Source: Bacteroidota bacterium (GTDB taxonomy: Bacteria > Spirochaetota > Spirochaetia > JABMQR01). From it: a stretch of 20,071 bases of DNA. The position numbers and the translations under genes were made by a program. The notes beneath the pieces were generated by a model that was given only the letters and a program-made list of their open reading frames with translations, did no database searches and was not told where the DNA came from. The DNA is taken from the NCBI GenBank assembly GCA_013202335.1, contig JABMQR010000120.1, positions 1 through 20,071 on the forward strand, in the 5' to 3' direction. Positions 7,100-15,009 of the stretch are shown piece by piece; positions within the stretch are counted from its first letter, which is position 1, and each line of letters begins with the position of its first letter.

Positions 7100-7515
7100 C
7101 ATTGCTGTGCCAGTGGTGTAGTTTTAATGGTACCGCAATATTAGGCATTAGGGAATAATTCTATTCGACAACTTGCAAAACGTGCCTGGGAAGGCACCGA
7201 GATCCGGTAATCATCTCGCAGTCATCAGCTTATAACTGATATAAACCGTCTCACAGTTTTATTGTTTGTGAACAGAAATTCTGCAATGCTGAAAATTGAG
7301 GGGACTTCACGTATCTCTTCATCAGTCATATCAGGCGTAATGATGTTTGTACTATTTTGTTTACAGCGGGGTGATGGATATTAATAGTAAGCTTCATGAG
7401 TTCATCCGATACCTTTCTGCTGCCCTGGAATAGTACGGTTCCCTGCACCGCAATACAATCTTACGGTGTCTGGAACGGAAGAAAAAATTCATGCGTCAGT
7501 GCTGTACAACAGGCC
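7100..7515. other. Intergenic stretch with repeats, no convincing gene
   Basis: A hairpin GTGCC-TGGGAA-GGCAC (about 7182-7197) lies in a tract resembling 1653-1682: both contain GCAAA, then GCCTGG, then GGCACCGAGA. A short minus-strand frame at about 7243-7345 encodes MTDEEIREVP and RRFISVIS, with no recognisable ribosome site; it could be a gene relic. A plus-strand frame at 7396-7584 is built partly from the dispersed repeat at 7427-7455 and is not believed. Confidence 0.5.
7427..7455. repeat. Dispersed 28-29 bp intergenic repeat, copy 1
   Basis: GGAATAGTACGGT is followed by TCCCTGCACCGCAATA. It matches copy 2 at 16035-16062 except for one inserted T. CGGT and ACCG within it can pair as a short stem. 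Both copies lie outside genes, which suggests a small mobile or structural repeat. Confidence 0.85.
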
Positions 7516-7545
7516 TTGTTCTGTACGTTACATTGGGTTTATGAT
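7516..7545 (+). promoter_or_regulatory. Candidate promoter of the mntA-hepT pair
   Basis: TTGTTC (7516-7521), an 18 bp spacer and TATGAT (7540-7545) give an acceptable sigma-70 match and a leader of about 30 nt containing GGGGGAAG just before the mntA start. Confidence 0.4.
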
Positions 7546-7580
7546 ATGGTAATAATTACAGGAAGCTTTGGGGGAAGCAG

Positions 7581-7898
7581 ATGAATATAGATATTGAGTA
7601 TGAAGAAAAATATTACACTATCTTAAAGGATATGGTATTAAATGCACTTGTTAATATCCCCTGTAGGGTATTCCTTTTTGGATCCCGAGCTAATGGCACA
7701 TATTCATGGGGTTCTGATTTTGATATTGGAATTGAAGGAGTACCAGAGGATTTATGTATTTATTTAAAACACTATCTGCTAGACCAAATTGAAGAGAGTA
7801 TTATTCCTTGGAATGTGGATATTATAAACTTTGATACGGTAAATCCCAGTTTTAGACAAACAGCCCTGAAGGAGTATATACTGTGGAAAAGCGCTTAG
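7581..7898 (+). CDS. mntA: MNT-domain nucleotidyltransferase antitoxin
   Basis: A 105-residue minimal nucleotidyltransferase. The active-site signature is complete: G34-S35, ten residues, then D46-F-D48 (GSRANGTY...SDFD). In characterised MNT-HEPN pairs this enzyme uses ATP to AMPylate a tyrosine next to the HEPN active site and so inactivates the toxic RNase. The ATG at 7581 follows a purine-rich GGGGGAAG. The gene overlaps the next by 16 nt, which fits the translational coupling usual for these pairs. A house-keeping nucleotidyltransferase role is unlikely at this size and in this context. Confidence 0.92.
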   Translation: MNIDIEYEEKYYTILKDMVLNALVNIPCRVFLFGSRANGTYSWGSDFDIGIEGVPEDLCIYLKHYLLDQIEESIIPWNVDIINFDTVNPSFRQTALKEYILWKSA

Positions 7899-8290
7899 AA
7901 AAACAGATTAAAGAGCTTCAAAATGCAATAAAAAACTTTATTGATTCATTGTCTATAAACTTCCACCAATATGATATTATTGCCCAGGATGCAATTAAAA
8001 GCGGGCAGGTACAAAAATTTGAGTTTTGTGTTGAGCTCTATTGGAAAACACTTAAGCGCTACATACAAGATATCCATGGTTTTGATTTAAAAAGTCCCAA
8101 AGCCGCAATAAAGAAAGGTCTTGATTTGGATTTCTATGATTATAAGACCTATGAGACAGCAATAGAGATGATTAACTGGAGAAATGAACTAAGCCATGTC
8201 TATAAGCAAGAGAATTTTGAAAAGATTAGAGTTTTGATACTCAACAATCGCTCTGTTTGGAATATACTGCTAACACCATTAGTGGAGTAG
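7883..8290 (+). CDS. hepT: HEPN-domain RNase toxin partner of MntA
   Basis: A 135-residue all-helical protein of the HI0074/HepT family (nucleotidyltransferase substrate-binding type). The catalytic R-x4-H-x-Y motif is intact: R100-N-E-L-S-H105-V-Y107. Arg and His form the RNase site, and the Tyr is the residue modified by the partner enzyme in characterised systems. The start is a GTG at 7883 with AAGGAG 8 nt upstream, inside the 3' end of mntA; no ATG competes. With both active sites complete, the pair looks functional. Confidence 0.9.
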   Translation: MEKRLEKQIKELQNAIKNFIDSLSINFHQYDIIAQDAIKSGQVQKFEFCVELYWKTLKRYIQDIHGFDLKSPKAAIKKGLDLDFYDYKTYETAIEMINWRNELSHVYKQENFEKIRVLILNNRSVWNILLTPLVE

Positions 8291-8586
8291 TTACTTGTTT
8301 TATTGGCCAATTTTATAATAAGATTGTGGGTCAATTAATTTAAGCAGAAAGAAGTTAATTCATCTCAGCGTTATAGATCATTTTCAAAAAACCCGCTTTA
8401 GCAATTATTTTACTTCAACAAGTAGTGCAGGATATTCTTTCACCTATGCGGAGTATTCTTATTCAAGTTACCAAATTTTTCCAAACGACTTTTCGTAACA
8501 ACCTGTAATTAAAGTATGTAATAGCTATGTTTCTTCAAATTTTCTACTTTTTTATGAATTCCGGCACCTGATACGGAAGGAAGCAA
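8291..8586. other. AT-rich intergenic gap
   Basis: It separates the convergent hepT and vapC genes. I see no terminator with a clear T-run and no supported gene. A plus-strand frame at about 8387-8515 with alternating hydrophobic residues (PMRSILIQVTKFFQTTF) has no ribosome site and is probably chance. Confidence 0.4.
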
Positions 8587-8967
8587 TTATGTTTTATAAA
8601 TTTTTATTCCGTGTAATTCACTCATTAATAAAAAGTGCTTATCTAATGCAAACAGTTCCATATCATTCTCAATTGTATTTTGTGCAATAATTAAATCTGA
8701 AATCCCAACTTTATGTATTCCATTACGTAAATTTAATGTTTGCATAGTAATAATATAATTCCAATTAATTTCTATTGGTATTTTAGCAACTGACAAAAGC
8801 AATTCTTTTAGATTCTCTTCTTTTCTATGATTAATTGATGGTATTAATTCAGAAAGAATTAAATCATTTATACAGATATTATTAGAATCAATAAGACCAT
8901 TTAATGGAAGTGTACATTCATTTCCTTTGAAATATTCTATCCATACTGAGGAATCTACCAAAACCAT
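8587..8967 (-). CDS. vapC: VapC-type PIN-domain RNase toxin
   Basis: A 126-residue PIN domain. All four acidic residues expected of a metal-dependent RNase are visible: D5 (LVDSSVW), E40 (LSELI), D91 (VGISDLIIA) and D109 (LDKHF). VapC toxins cut tRNA or rRNA to halt translation. The ATG at 8967 lies 3 nt after the stop of the upstream antitoxin gene, the usual arrangement for vapBC. Base composition is more AT-rich than that of the neighbouring SWIM block, consistent with separate acquisition. Confidence 0.93.
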   Translation of the reverse strand: MVLVDSSVWIEYFKGNECTLPLNGLIDSNNICINDLILSELIPSINHRKEENLKELLLSVAKIPIEINWNYIITMQTLNLRNGIHKVGISDLIIAQNTIENDMELFALDKHFLLMSELHGIKIYKT

Positions 8968-8970
8968 ATT

Positions 8971-9162
8971 TTAACGATTCCTTAAAATATTCAGATCTAC
9001 TTCAAGATCAATTTTCCCATAGTATTTCTTCAAATCTTTGATTTTTTCCTTTTGAATAAGATTCTGCAGAGCTGTTATAATCAACTTGGTTTTAGTGTGT
9101 ATATGGGTAAGTTCCATTGCTTCAGTAATGAGCATTTCAGGTAAATCTAATGTGGTTCTCAC
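8971..9162 (-). CDS. vapB: VapB-type antitoxin (ribbon-helix-helix)
   Basis: A 63-residue protein whose first residues (MRTTLDLPEMLITEAMEL) show the ribbon-helix-helix pattern of the VapB/DUF2191 family; the charged tail would bind VapC. The start is a GTG at 9160-9162 with AGGAG 8 nt upstream. As the first gene of the operon, directly behind a promoter with symmetric ATGCAT boxes, it is the likely autorepressor. Confidence 0.9.
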   Translation of the reverse strand: MRTTLDLPEMLITEAMELTHIHTKTKLIITALQNLIQKEKIKDLKKYYGKIDLEVDLNILRNR

Positions 9163-9173
9163 GATTTATTCTC

Positions 9174-9229
9174 CTATGCATAAATATAATCCATACAATA
9201 TGCATTGTCAACTGTATCTTTATGCATAG
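9174..9229 (-). promoter_or_regulatory. vapBC promoter with three ATGCAT operator boxes
   Basis: On the minus strand a consensus TTGACA (complement of 9206-9211), a 17 bp spacer and TATATT (complement of 9183-9188) form a strong promoter. Perfect 11 bp inverted arms CTATGCATAAA (9174-9184) and TTTATGCATAG (9219-9229) flank it. A third ATGCAT at 9200-9205 sits between them next to the -35 box. Box centres are 24 and 22 bp apart, about two helical turns. Confidence 0.85.
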
Positions 9230-9328
9230 AAATATTTTGCTTTTTATAATCTTTGATATTAAAACGCTCAGTAGATTGCAGTGCCAGGTTCATCAATTCA
9301 GCAATAGTCAATTGCTTTTAACAGTTCT

Positions 9329-9727
9329 TTACGGTATCACCATTACTTCGCCCTCAGATCTGAGAAGAAACATATTCTCACCTGGTGCCGGGGCATTATT
9401 ACAGACCAATTTGAACTTTGTTTCAGGATAGTAGGTAATTTCTTTACTCCCGCTTATACTATCGGCAAAAGATACATTCACTGACATAGTACATCCTCCC
9501 GCTATGTACGGAGCAATTTCAAAGAATATCTTTTCGCCGGGGGCGAGAGTTTTTCCGGCAGGAAGTGCGTTGGTGGAGGTGGCTCTTGATTCTGCACCAA
9601 TATATTGTCGAATAGAGATATAGTTGATATGAGAGGTAAAATCATTATGGTTCTTGACTACAAATTGTGTCTTAACGTATTTAAAAAGTGAACACCCTGG
9701 GGTGCCGTGTCTAAAACCGCAGGACAC
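9329..9727 (-). CDS. Unrecognised beta-rich ORF directly after the SWIM gene
   Basis: 132 codons, possibly starting at a GTG that immediately follows the TGA of the SWIM gene and in the same frame. The sequence looks coding: alternating polar and hydrophobic strands such as KTQFVVKNHNDF, APGEKIFFEIAPYI and TMSVNVSFAD suggest an immunoglobulin-like beta sandwich. The first ~15 residues (CGFRHGTPGC) look unrelated to the rest, so it may be the 3' fragment of a larger gene joined here. There is no signal peptide, no internal ATG before the MSVNVSF segment and no Shine-Dalgarno site of its own apart from the coding end of the SWIM gene. I cannot assign a family. Confidence 0.5.
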   Translation of the reverse strand: MSCGFRHGTPGCSLFKYVKTQFVVKNHNDFTSHINYISIRQYIGAESRATSTNALPAGKTLAPGEKIFFEIAPYIAGGCTMSVNVSFADSISGSKEITYYPETKFKLVCNNAPAPGENMFLLRSEGEVMVIP

Positions 9728-11458
9728 TCATACCCGTGACAACTCATCCATGAACGCCGGTCTTTTTGCATATTGGGTGAAAAGCATCTGCTTGATTTCC
9801 AGAACCTGTTTTTTCCCGCCTGCTTTTTTCAGGTTCCGAATAATGGCGCACACTCCTTGATATTTTTTCCTGTTATCCGCCATTGCTGCAGCATGCTCAA
9901 TTAATTGCAAAAATAGAGTAAAAACCTCTTCCTTGAATTCCGGGATAAGATGCTTGTAATAATTCTCTACAGTTGAGGGATTTCCTTTAACATACTCAAG
10001 AAGCTTTTGTTTTTCTCCTTCCTCAATGAGAATACGAGTATATACATCATAATATGTTTTCTCCTGGTTTATCAGTTGGGAGATTATTGAGGGGTATATA
10101 GAGAGCCACTCTTTCAAATCGTAGGTATTTTTCAGTTCTCCATAGTATTCAAAGCTTCCATTCAGAATAAAATCCATAGCAAGTTCACGCTGCTCATTTA
10201 TCATCCCGGAAAGCTGGTATGATTTATACCGGTAATTTCTCCACTTATTCACCAATCCCCGCAAGCTTATATCTTTCTCTTCTCCATCCAGTGTAAGTTT
10301 AGTTACCAAGCAATAGTCCTTTTTCTTTATCGCACTCTCTATTGCCATTTCCCTAAAGGCGGAGTATTGAAGATTTTGCCCAATAAATTCCTGTGCTTTT
10401 TCCTGTCCACCATAGTGTTTAACCATATTGTATCTGATGAGAGTAACTCTTTCGGCAAAGTACCCGGAATTCCATGAGTCTCCTTCTTCATCTTTATCGC
10501 TTATCATGGAAACCAAATGTTCTTCTAATATATTTCGTAAGGCCGGAATGTCTGCAAGTACCGTACAGCTGTCGAGAATCTCCAGCATCCAGTCATCCCA
10601 ATTTTCATATCGTCTACTTGATGATTCTTCTATAAGTTTTTCGAGAATACTTTCCTTATCAACCAAACTTAATTCTTTCATTTCAACAATATCGTGTATC
10701 ATGGTTAAGCTTTCTTCAATCACTCCTCCGATTACGTCATAATAATCATCCATACCTTTATGTAAATCCGCCATCTCGTGTAATACGCAAAGGATAAGAT
10801 TTAAAGCATGGACGGCTTTATTCTGTTCACCTGCCTGTCGGGCATTTTCCAATACCAATTCAGCACCCCTGATTGCCTCATCGGTTTGCCCATAAGCTAT
10901 AAACCCATATTCGTCGGAATGATTATTTACGAAGGTACGAATAAGCGTAATAGCCTTGATTATTTCATCCTCCTCATTTCCACCATCAAGGCTCAATTCT
11001 ATAAGCTGTTTGATTTCCTCAAATTCAGACGCAATATCCAGTAACAACTCAACAAGCTCATCCTTGGTTCTCCCGGAAAGTATTTTCTTAAAATCAGAAG
11101 TTTTTCTTTTCTTTGGAGCATGAGATTTATGTGATGATTCAGATCCCGTACTTCTTTTGGGCTGATGGTTTGTTCCACCGGATGTGATTTCTTTCATATC
11201 ACGCAAAATAAAAAATACAGCTGTTTGATGCTTGCAGTACTCTCCCATGGTATAGGGACAGTCGCAAATAGTATCTAGTATATTTGCTTCATCATCAAGT
11301 TCAACTTCCACTAAATAGGTTTCAGTACCTTCGACATCTGCCTCAAATACATTCTCATCTATTTCTTCAATTGATGTTATATAGTCATTAACATAATAGC
11401 TGCGACCCCTCGCAAGTATTTTCTTATCAATATAGCTTTCAAAGTTATTAAGATTCAT
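9728..11458 (-). CDS. SWIM zinc-finger protein with long helical C-terminus
   Basis: About 576 residues. The SWIM finger is C65-x-C67...C75-x-H77 (CDCPYTMGEYCKH), preceded by a beta-rich segment, a common layout for stand-alone bacterial SWIM proteins. A low-complexity basic linker follows at about 95-120. The rest is predicted alpha-helical repeats, ending in a family-like QYAKRPAFMDELSRV. A role in DNA or protein binding is inferred from the finger; no enzyme motif is visible. Three successive possible starts (GTG 11464, ATG 11461, ATG 11458) exist; GGAGG at 11465-11469 lies 6 nt from the last, which is preferred. A dead paralogue of its N-terminus lies at 3128-3337, so a second copy once existed nearby. 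Confidence 0.9.
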   Translation of the reverse strand: MNLNNFESYIDKKILARGRSYYVNDYITSIEEIDENVFEADVEGTETYLVEVELDDEANILDTICDCPYTMGEYCKHQTAVFFILRDMKEITSGGTNHQPKRSTGSESSHKSHAPKKRKTSDFKKILSGRTKDELVELLLDIASEFEEIKQLIELSLDGGNEEDEIIKAITLIRTFVNNHSDEYGFIAYGQTDEAIRGAELVLENARQAGEQNKAVHALNLILCVLHEMADLHKGMDDYYDVIGGVIEESLTMIHDIVEMKELSLVDKESILEKLIEESSSRRYENWDDWMLEILDSCTVLADIPALRNILEEHLVSMISDKDEEGDSWNSGYFAERVTLIRYNMVKHYGGQEKAQEFIGQNLQYSAFREMAIESAIKKKDYCLVTKLTLDGEEKDISLRGLVNKWRNYRYKSYQLSGMINEQRELAMDFILNGSFEYYGELKNTYDLKEWLSIYPSIISQLINQEKTYYDVYTRILIEEGEKQKLLEYVKGNPSTVENYYKHLIPEFKEEVFTLFLQLIEHAAAMADNRKKYQGVCAIIRNLKKAGGKKQVLEIKQMLFTQYAKRPAFMDELSRV

Positions 11459-11525
11459 CATCACCCTCCGCGTGCCATCTTCCCTATTCCAGGAGATTGC
11501 CGGACTTAATTAGTAAAGTGTGCCC

Positions 11526-11576
11526 AAACCAGAATTAGATCAAACCAGAACCAGACCTGGTTTCCGGAGGTTCCGG
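11526..11576 (-). terminator. Paired hairpins between the Cys4 gene and the SWIM gene
   Basis: On the minus strand CCGGA-ACC-TCCGG (11564-11576) is followed by AACCAG-GT-CTGGTT (11549-11562, partly overlapping) and then CTGGTTT. AAACCAGAA also occurs twice in direct orientation (11526, 11543). It lies 30-50 nt past the stop of the Cys4 gene. The T-run is weak, so it may be an attenuating or REP-like element rather than a full terminator. Confidence 0.4.
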
Positions 11577-11602
11577 CCGCACCGCCAGGTACCGCATTCA
11601 TC

Positions 11603-12208
11603 CTACACTGGAAATGCCTCGCTCGGTTCCACAAACTCAAATTTCATCATCCACCCCTCATAAGTCTGGAGTTTTTGTGCAAGCTCAACGATAGTAAAAG
11701 ATTTCCTGTCGATGACGACAATAGTCCTCTCCCTGTTATCAGGATCGCACTCAATTCTCATCCATCCTGAATTGTTCAGGGAACCCTGCTCATTCAGCGA
11801 TTGGGTATTCATTCCGCGACCCACCTTCAGTTTCAGCTCCCGCAGGGCATCCTCCGGATCGATCGGGCTTCCATGCATAGCAAATTCCAGATTTTCCTCC
11901 AGCGACAGTGCGGTCCATTTTGCTCCATGGGGATAGAACAGCATATAGCTGATCGTGAAATCGACATAGCTGCCGTCAACCCGATATAGCCGGACCTGCT
12001 TGTCATAGTCATCAAAAAAGGGAACGCCGAAGATTTCAGATATTTCCCGGTTATAGCAATCCTGGCAGAGGTGTCCCGCTTCTTCGCCCGGATATTGCAG
12101 ATTCACTTTCGCCTCGTTCACTAAACAGTTAGTGCAGGGTATTCCCAATCCGCCTCTTGCAGGGAAACTGGACAATGCATACATGATTTTATCTTTTTTA
12201 TTAATCAT
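11603..12208 (-). CDS. Uncharacterised Cys4 zinc-ribbon-like protein
   Basis: 201 residues. Near the N-terminus C25-x2-C28 (PCTNC) and C48-x2-C51 (LCQDC) form a likely four-cysteine zinc site. A mixed alpha/beta domain follows, with WTALSLEENLEFAMHGSP, GWMRIECDPD and RTIVVIDRKSFT. I do not recognise a named family with certainty; proteins of this look occur as hypothetical genes near SWIM and SEC-C genes. GGAAGG lies 5 nt before the ATG at 12208 and fixes the start. It probably has its own promoter and is transcribed toward the SWIM gene, with hairpins between them. No signal peptide or membrane segment is seen. Confidence 0.85.
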   Translation of the reverse strand: MINKKDKIMYALSSFPARGGLGIPCTNCLVNEAKVNLQYPGEEAGHLCQDCYNREISEIFGVPFFDDYDKQVRLYRVDGSYVDFTISYMLFYPHGAKWTALSLEENLEFAMHGSPIDPEDALRELKLKVGRGMNTQSLNEQGSLNNSGWMRIECDPDNRERTIVVIDRKSFTIVELAQKLQTYEGWMMKFEFVEPSEAFPV

Positions 12209-12228
12209 AATTACCTTCCTTGCCTCCT

Positions 12229-12257
12229 ATTATTACCCGCAGACCGATGAATTGCAA
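12229..12257 (-). promoter_or_regulatory. Candidate promoter of the Cys4 gene
   Basis: On the minus strand TTGCAA (12252-12257), a 17 bp spacer and AATAAT (complement of 12229-12234) give a reasonable match. A divergent promoter for the helical-repeat gene must lie in the same 150 bp gap; TTATCA, 18 bp, TAATAT ending near 12323 is a weak candidate. Confidence 0.4.
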
Positions 12258-12360
12258 TTGAGTCCTACTGTGTATTTCGGCAGCATATATCGATTATCAG
12301 TGCTGCAATTAATACGATAATATTGATTTATCAGAATCTTTGGGGTATTGTAACGATGAT

Positions 12361-13728
12361 ATGGATAATTTTATGATAAAGCAACATCTAATAGACTCCA
12401 TGGCTTCTGAAATTGAAGACGCATTAGATCTTGGGAGCTACATCTCGTATCAGCAAGTGTGGGATTACGTTGATAATCTGAATGATGTTAAAGAAAGAAT
12501 TGACGATATGGTGATGGAAGCAACAGCCAGACAATGTGTTTCCCTTTATGTGATGTTTCTTTCCGGTTGTTACGAGAAAGCAGATGAAATTGATGATTCT
12601 GGTGGAAACTTAGGCATGTTTTTTGAGGAGCTTTTTTGCTCCTGGATAAAAGCCAGACAAAAAGCTGGATACGCGGATAAAGAAACCGTTCATAATATAC
12701 TTCAGTGGATGGAAAATGATAGTTACGGTTTTTGTTATAATATTGAGAAGAAATTGGTAGAGGCTCTTAACAGACAGGGATTATCAGTATTTGAGGCAAC
12801 CATCCTGGCCCGCTTTGATGAAGCACTGGAAAGTATAGACCCCGATAGTGTGAAACGTATCTATGACTACCCATACGACGTCCGTCAAAATGCAGATATT
12901 CTAAGAATTATCTATAGTACAAAAAAGGATATTGACTCTTATTTGGGTCTTTGTGATAAGGTAGGCACCACTCCAAAGGATTGTGAGAATATTGCAAACA
13001 TCTACAAAGGCCGGCGTTGTTTTCGGGATGCTCTTTTGTGGGTTGATAAAGGGCTGGAACTGGAAAAAAAGGATTCCTGGCCAAATTACGCTAGTCGGGG
13101 TCTATCATCAGTAAAAAGAGATCTGCTTAATATGGCAGGAGAGAAAAAGGAGGCTTTCGAAAGTGCATGGTCGGAGTTTCAATCCCAACCTTCAGAGTAT
13201 ACCTATGACGAAATGATGAAATATGTTTTAAAGAAAGACCGCAATCACTGGCACAAAATGGCAATTGAAGAGATCGGGAAAACCTCCCTGCCGATAATTA
13301 TTGAGCTATGCACGAAGACACAGGAATGGAAGATACTTGCTGAAAGTATTAAAGCTGCCCGTCACGAGGAGATTGAATATATCAGTCATTATGATACCGA
13401 AAAAGCAGCTCAAGGACTCAGCCAGGAATATCCTGTTGAGGCAGCGAAAATATTTCGGGCGTTAGGGCTGCGTATTGTAAAAGCAAAAAAGAGTAAGTAT
13501 TACGGGATTGCTAACGAGCACCTGCTAAAAGCTAAAAAACTCTATGTAGAAAATAATTGCCAGAAAGAGTGGTCGTCTCTAGTGGAAAATATCCGGCGGG
13601 ATCATTATCGAAAATATAGCTTCATAGGTGATTTTGAAAAGATTGTTTCGGGGGAGTATCCAGAATATTTGGAATCATTTGAGGAAAGAACAAAAAAGAG
13701 ATGGGCAAAACAAATATCAGATAAGTGA
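12361..13728 (+). CDS. Stand-alone SWIM-associated helical-repeat (TPR-like) protein
   Basis: 455 residues, all predicted helical. The segments YKGRRCFRDALLWVDKGLEL (TPR-like) and, near the end, YYGIANEHLLKAKKLY followed by LVENIRRDHYRKYSFI resemble the C-terminal repeat region found behind SWIM fingers in many bacterial proteins (DUF6880-like). Here the SWIM finger itself is missing, and the N-terminus instead has an acidic helical stretch (EIEDALDLGSYISYQQVWDY). It probably serves as a protein-interaction scaffold; that is inference. The frame opens at a TTG at 12340, but the ATG at 12361 is the first good start; no strong Shine-Dalgarno is visible. It is divergent from the Cys4 gene and followed by an ATPase gene fragment. 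Confidence 0.8.
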   Translation: MDNFMIKQHLIDSMASEIEDALDLGSYISYQQVWDYVDNLNDVKERIDDMVMEATARQCVSLYVMFLSGCYEKADEIDDSGGNLGMFFEELFCSWIKARQKAGYADKETVHNILQWMENDSYGFCYNIEKKLVEALNRQGLSVFEATILARFDEALESIDPDSVKRIYDYPYDVRQNADILRIIYSTKKDIDSYLGLCDKVGTTPKDCENIANIYKGRRCFRDALLWVDKGLELEKKDSWPNYASRGLSSVKRDLLNMAGEKKEAFESAWSEFQSQPSEYTYDEMMKYVLKKDRNHWHKMAIEEIGKTSLPIIIELCTKTQEWKILAESIKAARHEEIEYISHYDTEKAAQGLSQEYPVEAAKIFRALGLRIVKAKKSKYYGIANEHLLKAKKLYVENNCQKEWSSLVENIRRDHYRKYSFIGDFEKIVSGEYPEYLESFEERTKKRWAKQISDK

Positions 13729-13741
13729 GAAAAGATATAGA

Positions 13742-13889
13742 CATTATGATTAAACAACTCATTCAGAGCAAGGATATTGGAGATGTTATGGCGTTCCACC
13801 GCATCCCGGAAAAGCATGGTATCAATGTAGGATATGATAAAATGTTGTTTGAGATCGAAATTCTTGGTAAGAACTACTTCAGAAAAACC
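13742..13889 (-). pseudogene. Fragment of an ATPase no. 3-type gene
   Basis: About 145 bp match 16627-16773 inside ATPase no. 3 at roughly 90% identity. On the minus strand the reading frame is kept: EVVLTKNFDLKQH, then IDTMLFRDAVERHNISNI, against EVVLSKNFDLKQH and IDTMLFRDVVERHNISNI. Both ends are lost. The fragment fills exactly the gap between the helical-repeat gene (stop 13728) and the SEC-C gene (stop 13891), so it is a relic of a second ATPase copy. Confidence 0.9.
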
Positions 13890-13890
13890 T

Positions 13891-15009
13891 CTATACTTTC
13901 CATGTGAACAGCTTGCGAAAGAGCGGCGTGGTTCTTACAGGCGGCATTGTGTACTCCCGGTTGACTGAATCGGCATCAGCAGCCTCCTCTTCATAAGAAT
14001 CCTCCTCTTCAACCAATCCGAGAAGCATACAAAACCGTCTGATAAAGATGAAGTGATATAATTGTGCAGGAGGCGGGTTACGTAAAGCCTCCTTCGTAAT
14101 TGCGTCAAAGGTGGGAAAAGTCCGGACAAATTTTCCGTACAGATCTTCAATGCTGATATATTGTGAGGCGTTTTTTTTCAGAAGGTTAAGTGAAAAAAGG
14201 GCTGTCTGCTGTACATCATCCAGGACAATAACTTCCAAAGTATTGAGAAAGGAGAACTCTATCCAATCAAATTCATCAAAGTAGAGCTGTACTACCTTGC
14301 TGTAAAGAGGAGAGAGATCTTCATGCAATGCTGCGTAAAGCCCTTCGGTAGTCAAATAACTCTTCCTTGTCGTCTCCTCCACCAATCCAAGATCAATGAT
14401 AAGTTGATGGACCAATTGGAGATCGAAACTGTGATCCTCCAAACTGATACCGCTGAGATACTCATCATCCTTATTTACGTATGAGTTGAACTTTACCACT
14501 GTAGATGGACGATAATTTCTTTTCGCTGTCAGTTCCAGTACCCCGCCGCTTTCCTGCGAATGCAGAAAGAGCAAGTATCCTACATACCGCATTAACGGCA
14601 CATCCGCGATATCATCCACGGTAAAGGTATCATTCACCTCAAGTATTTCCGATAGATTCCCAAGAGACTTGAGGAAACTATTCAGTAATTGCAAAGGGGT
14701 AAAATCCAGATAGACATCCTCATCCGGATCACTTTCCAAACCTGTAATTTTCTGCAAATATTTCCCTACATCCAGCTCAGATATGGGCTCATCCGCTATA
14801 ACCTGTCTCAACAAATCAGCCATCCTCTGTATCGACAACAACTCTTTATCATCTGATATATTCTTGGGCTGATAAGAATCAGCGTCATAGGGACTCTGTT
14901 CCAGCATATTAGTATCTGTCATTACTGGGGCATTGCCCAAACAGCAGTGCTTATACTTTTTCCCGCTTCCGCAAGGGCAAGGTTCGTTTCTTCCAATCTT
15001 ACTACTCAA
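13891..15009 (-). CDS. SEC-C motif protein with helical/winged-helix-like body
   Basis: 372 residues. An N-terminal SEC-C zinc motif is complete: RNEPCPCGSGKKYKHCCLG, with C11-x-C13 and H21-C22-C23. SEC-C motifs bind zinc and often tether proteins to ribosomes or nucleic acid (as in SecA). The long remainder contains repeated helical units such as LVHQLIIDLGLVEETTRKSY and FIFIRRFCMLLGLVEEED that look like winged-helix or HEAT-type modules, and an acidic tail. The start is a TTG at 15007-15009: the SEC-C motif begins at residue 7, GAGG lies 8 nt upstream, and no ATG occurs until residue 30, after the motif. Function is unknown. Confidence 0.88.
   Translation of the reverse strand: MSSKIGRNEPCPCGSGKKYKHCCLGNAPVMTDTNMLEQSPYDADSYQPKNISDDKELLSIQRMADLLRQVIADEPISELDVGKYLQKITGLESDPDEDVYLDFTPLQLLNSFLKSLGNLSEILEVNDTFTVDDIADVPLMRYVGYLLFLHSQESGGVLELTAKRNYRPSTVVKFNSYVNKDDEYLSGISLEDHSFDLQLVHQLIIDLGLVEETTRKSYLTTEGLYAALHEDLSPLYSKVVQLYFDEFDWIEFSFLNTLEVIVLDDVQQTALFSLNLLKKNASQYISIEDLYGKFVRTFPTFDAITKEALRNPPPAQLYHFIFIRRFCMLLGLVEEEDSYEEEAADADSVNREYTMPPVRTTPLFRKLFTWKV

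Noticed and set aside
7396..7584. Plus-strand ORF of 62 codons before mntA
   Set aside because: It contains the dispersed repeat and the mntA promoter region, lacks a family and overlaps the real gene start.
9728..9730. TGA as selenocysteine or read-through codon joining the SWIM gene to the next ORF
   Set aside because: The SWIM protein ends like its relatives, no SECIS-like hairpin was evident, and in-frame adjacency is expected by chance one time in three.
13605..13817. Minus-strand ORF of 70 codons
   Set aside because: Its N-terminal part is the ATPase fragment reported as a pseudogene, and the rest is antisense to the helical-repeat gene.
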